Positions 21,593 through 23,558 of a stretch of 23,558 bases of DNA are shown here, in pieces (position 1 is the first letter of the stretch; every line of letters starts with the position of its first letter). The translations under genes and the position numbers were made by a program. The notes below the pieces were generated by a model. That model had not been told where the DNA came from and searched no databases. It was given only the letters and a program-made list of their open reading frames with translations. Source of the DNA: an uncultured Oscillospiraceae bacterium (GTDB taxonomy: Bacteria > Bacillota > Clostridia > Oscillospirales > Acutalibacteraceae). Location: positions 1 to 23,558 of the forward strand of contig CATWUX010000020.1 of NCBI GenBank assembly GCA_958354085.1, read 5' to 3'.

Positions 21593-22991
21593 AACGGTGA
21601 TTCCACAGGCGCAGAGTCTGCACCTGCGTTTGGTGCGCACGATGGGTACACCACGAGAACACCAGCAGATTGGCCAGCATGCCGATGATGGCGCCGTCGG
21701 TACCCCACGGCTTGCATAAGACATAATTCCACACAAGCGTCGCACCGAGTCCGGCCAGCAGCGCATAGCGGAATGCGCGGCCTGTGGAGCGGATACCCAG
21801 AAAGGCAGCCGCCAGCGGCACCAGGATCAACGGGCACCAAAACGAATACGACAGCACCAAAATACCGAAAATATCCGGCAGCACGAACGCCAATCCCATG
21901 GCGGCAAGCCCTGTCCCCAGATTGACGCCGCGCAGCAGACGCAGCTGCTTTTTATCCGGCATATCCGGATGAAGCGGCAGCAGCGTGTCGCAAACCAGCC
22001 CGACCGCTGCGCCGTTCAAAAAGCCGTCGGCGGCGGACAGGATGATGGAAACCATCGCCGCCATGACAATACCGCGTATGCCCAGCGGCAGCACGGCCTG
22101 AATCAGCGCGGGCATTGCGGACGCTGCGTCATTGGTGACGTGCAAAGAGTAGGCGATCAGCCCGATCATTCCGGTCACGATAAAAAACGGGATGGAAAAC
22201 AACCCGCTGAGAATCGTGCCGCGCGCGGTTGCCCGCGGATTTTTACCGATCAGCAGCCGCTGCGTATACGGCGGCGCCAGCGCTTCGCCAAAGCTCATCG
22301 CGCAGAACATGGACAAAAAACCGGGCAGCGTGGTGCCGTACAGCGGATTAAAATAGCCGGACGGCACACTGTCCAAAACGGCCGACAAGCCGCCTGCCTG
22401 CCGCAGTCCCATGAGCATCAGCAGCGGCATTCCCACTGCCAACAGGATAAATTGCAGAATATCCGCCAGAATCACGGATTGCAGCCCGCCGAAAGTGGAA
22501 TAGATCAACACGATGCTGCAGCCGAGTACGATACCCAGCTTGGGCGGGATGCCCAGCAGCACGTGAAATACCAGCCCCATGGCTTCCATCTGCGCCCCCA
22601 CCACGCCGGCGCAGCATAAAAATGAAAACACGCCGGTCAGCAGCCGCGCGCGGCGCCCGTAGCTGACTTCCATGATGCCGCCGACCGTGGAAACGCCGGG
22701 GAACCGCTCCACACCCGGCACCAGAAATTTTCCGATCAGGATCATGGTCAGGCTGAAGCCGAAGAGGGTAATGGTCGTGCCGATGCCGCTTTCAAACGCT
22801 TTGGCGGCATTGCCGGACGAATAGCCGCCCCCGACATAAGAGGCAGCGAGCGTGGCGAAAATGACCGCTGTTCCGTAGCGGCCGCCGGACGCCGTAAAAT
22901 CGCCGGTGCTTTTGACGCTGCGTCCTCCGCGCAGCCCCATGCCGACCAGAAGCACAATATAGCCGATGACGATCGCTGTATCCAGCCACAT
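21591..22991 (-). CDS. Sodium:solute symporter (SSS family)
   Basis: 466 residues, a polytopic inner-membrane protein with about 12-13 hydrophobic segments, expected to import an organic solute with Na+. SSS features are the N-terminal YIVLLVGMGLRGGRSVKSTGDF, the glycine-rich ASYVGGGYSSGNAAKAFESG, GVVGAQMEAMG, YSTFGGLQSVILADILQF and SIILSAADGFLNGAA. The ATG at 22991 is preferred over GTG at 23000 because AGGGAGGGG ends just before the GTG, leaving proper spacing only for the ATG. It follows a URO-D-family gene by about 57 bp on the same strand, so it probably imports the compound that enzyme demethylates. Substrate not assignable by eye. Confidence 0.9.
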   Translation of the reverse strand: MWLDTAIVIGYIVLLVGMGLRGGRSVKSTGDFTASGGRYGTAVIFATLAASYVGGGYSSGNAAKAFESGIGTTITLFGFSLTMILIGKFLVPGVERFPGVSTVGGIMEVSYGRRARLLTGVFSFLCCAGVVGAQMEAMGLVFHVLLGIPPKLGIVLGCSIVLIYSTFGGLQSVILADILQFILLAVGMPLLMLMGLRQAGGLSAVLDSVPSGYFNPLYGTTLPGFLSMFCAMSFGEALAPPYTQRLLIGKNPRATARGTILSGLFSIPFFIVTGMIGLIAYSLHVTNDAASAMPALIQAVLPLGIRGIVMAAMVSIILSAADGFLNGAAVGLVCDTLLPLHPDMPDKKQLRLLRGVNLGTGLAAMGLAFVLPDIFGILVLSYSFWCPLILVPLAAAFLGIRSTGRAFRYALLAGLGATLVWNYVLCKPWGTDGAIIGMLANLLVFSWCTHRAHQTQVQTLRLWNHR

Positions 22992-23048
22992 AGACAACAC
23001 CCCTCCCTGTATGTCTATGTTCCCGGAGACGGCGATATGCGTACGAAA

Positions 23049-23558
23049 TCAATACCGGCCGACGCGCTTGACTTCCTGTACGATGGAGCGGAAGTTCTCC
23101 AGCGATACGGAATTGGGGATGGAATGGTCCGAGGAAAAAATGTATCCGCCGTTTTCCTTCAGAGTCGGAATCAGCCGGTCGATTTCCGCGATGATCGCGT
23201 CCTTATCGTCCCAAAGCACGGCATTGATGCCGCCGTGCAGCACCAGCCGGTCACCGTATTCCTTTTTGATTCCCAGCACATCCATGCCGGCCTTGATCTC
23301 GATCGGGTTGAGCGCGTCCACACCGGTGCTCACCACGTCCGGGAGCAGCGGCATGATGTCGCCGCAGGAATGCAGGTGCGCGCGTATCCCCTTGGCGTGC
23401 GCCCAGTCCACCGCCTTTTTATGGAACGGCCGGAGCAGCTCGCGATACAGGGCGTTTGAGAAGAAAGGCGTCCCCTTGTATCCCATATCGTCGCACCAGA
23501 AAATCTCGTCAAACCGATAACCGGCGTCCCAGATTTTATCAAAATGCGCCATACAGCG
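23049..23558 (-). CDS. Uroporphyrinogen-decarboxylase-family protein, C-terminal part (methyltransferase type)
   Basis: 169 visible residues; the frame stays open to the right edge, so the N terminus is missing (family length about 340-380). The URO-D fold is used for haem synthesis and, in anaerobes, for methyl transfer from methylated compounds to corrinoid or coenzyme carriers (MtaA/MtbA type). Visible family pieces are DEIFWCDDMGYKGTPFFSN, the zinc-site-like stretch HLHSCGDI followed by PLLPDVVSTGVDALNPIE, GMDVLGIKKEYGDRLVLHGG and GYIFSSDHSIPNSV. The HxHSCGD element and the neighbouring symporter favour the methyltransferase branch over haem synthesis. A corrinoid protein may lie beyond the edge. 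Confidence 0.85.
   Translation of the reverse strand, partial: RCMAHFDKIWDAGYRFDEIFWCDDMGYKGTPFFSNALYRELLRPFHKKAVDWAHAKGIRAHLHSCGDIMPLLPDVVSTGVDALNPIEIKAGMDVLGIKKEYGDRLVLHGGINAVLWDDKDAIIAEIDRLIPTLKENGGYIFSSDHSIPNSVSLENFRSIVQEVKRVGRY

Noticed and set aside
21969..22619. 216-codon + strand frame opposite the symporter
   Set aside because: Gln/His/Arg-rich antisense shadow of a hydrophobic protein, with no start signals.
22992..23000. GTG start for the symporter
   Set aside because: The ribosome site AGGGAGGGG directly abuts the GTG; only the ATG at 22991 has a workable spacer.
1..23558. CRISPR array, toxin-antitoxin pair, rRNA or phage structural genes
   Set aside because: No regularly spaced direct repeats, no ribosomal RNA core sequences and no such proteins were seen; the internal repeats in the secreted proteins are protein modules.

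Overview
The window looks like chromosomal DNA of a gut-type Gram-positive anaerobe of the class Clostridia, most plausibly Oscillospirales/Ruminococcaceae. The reasons are strong AGGAGG-type ribosome binding sites, frequent TTG/GTG starts, a sortase-type wall anchor, an ECF transporter S component, a clostridial-type tRNA methylthiotransferase MtaB, a small HPr-like protein, and fairly G+C-rich genes interrupted by an A+T-richer mobile patch. The genus is inference.

Region 1 (1-14601, all + strand) is a glycan-use locus. It opens with the end of a MalG-type ABC sugar permease. Next come a wall-anchored surface protein made of two copies of an unfamiliar ~140-residue module, a cytoplasmic protein that looks like an alpha/alpha-toroid (six-hairpin) glycosidase, a 61-residue lipoprotein, and a large secreted protein with two modules, an InlB-type repeat and a TIM-barrel-like C-terminal domain. 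A GH94-type glycoside phosphorylase, an alpha-D-phosphohexomutase, and a second, longer secreted paralogue with three modules complete it. The simplest reading is that secreted enzymes cut a glycan at the cell surface, the ABC importer takes up oligosaccharides, the phosphorylase releases a sugar-1-phosphate (probably Glc-1-P), and the mutase turns it into the 6-phosphate for glycolysis. The shared module and the C-terminal domain of the two secreted proteins could not be assigned to a named family and are the best candidates for something undescribed.

Region 2 (14602-17385) is mobile-element ground. It holds a decayed IS3-type orfA with a strong hairpin, a frameshifted fragment of a GH78-like alpha-L-rhamnosidase, and an intact tyrosine recombinase with its terminator. 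About 500 bp follow that carry no convincing gene but many inverted repeats, including what looks like a complete small-RNA unit (sigma-70-like promoter, hairpins, intrinsic terminator). It ends at the 3' end of a tRNA-Arg(CCG) gene on the - strand, a typical integration site.

Region 3 (17386-23558) is ordinary chromosome. It has tRNA-Arg, an mtaB/NYN-domain pair (- strand), a divergent HPr-like gene lacking the phosphorylatable histidine, an ECF S-component gene (- strand), a Usp-like protein (+), and a uroporphyrinogen-decarboxylase-family methyltransferase plus sodium:solute symporter operon (- strand) that runs off the right edge. Several promoters and intrinsic terminators in this part are textbook quality.
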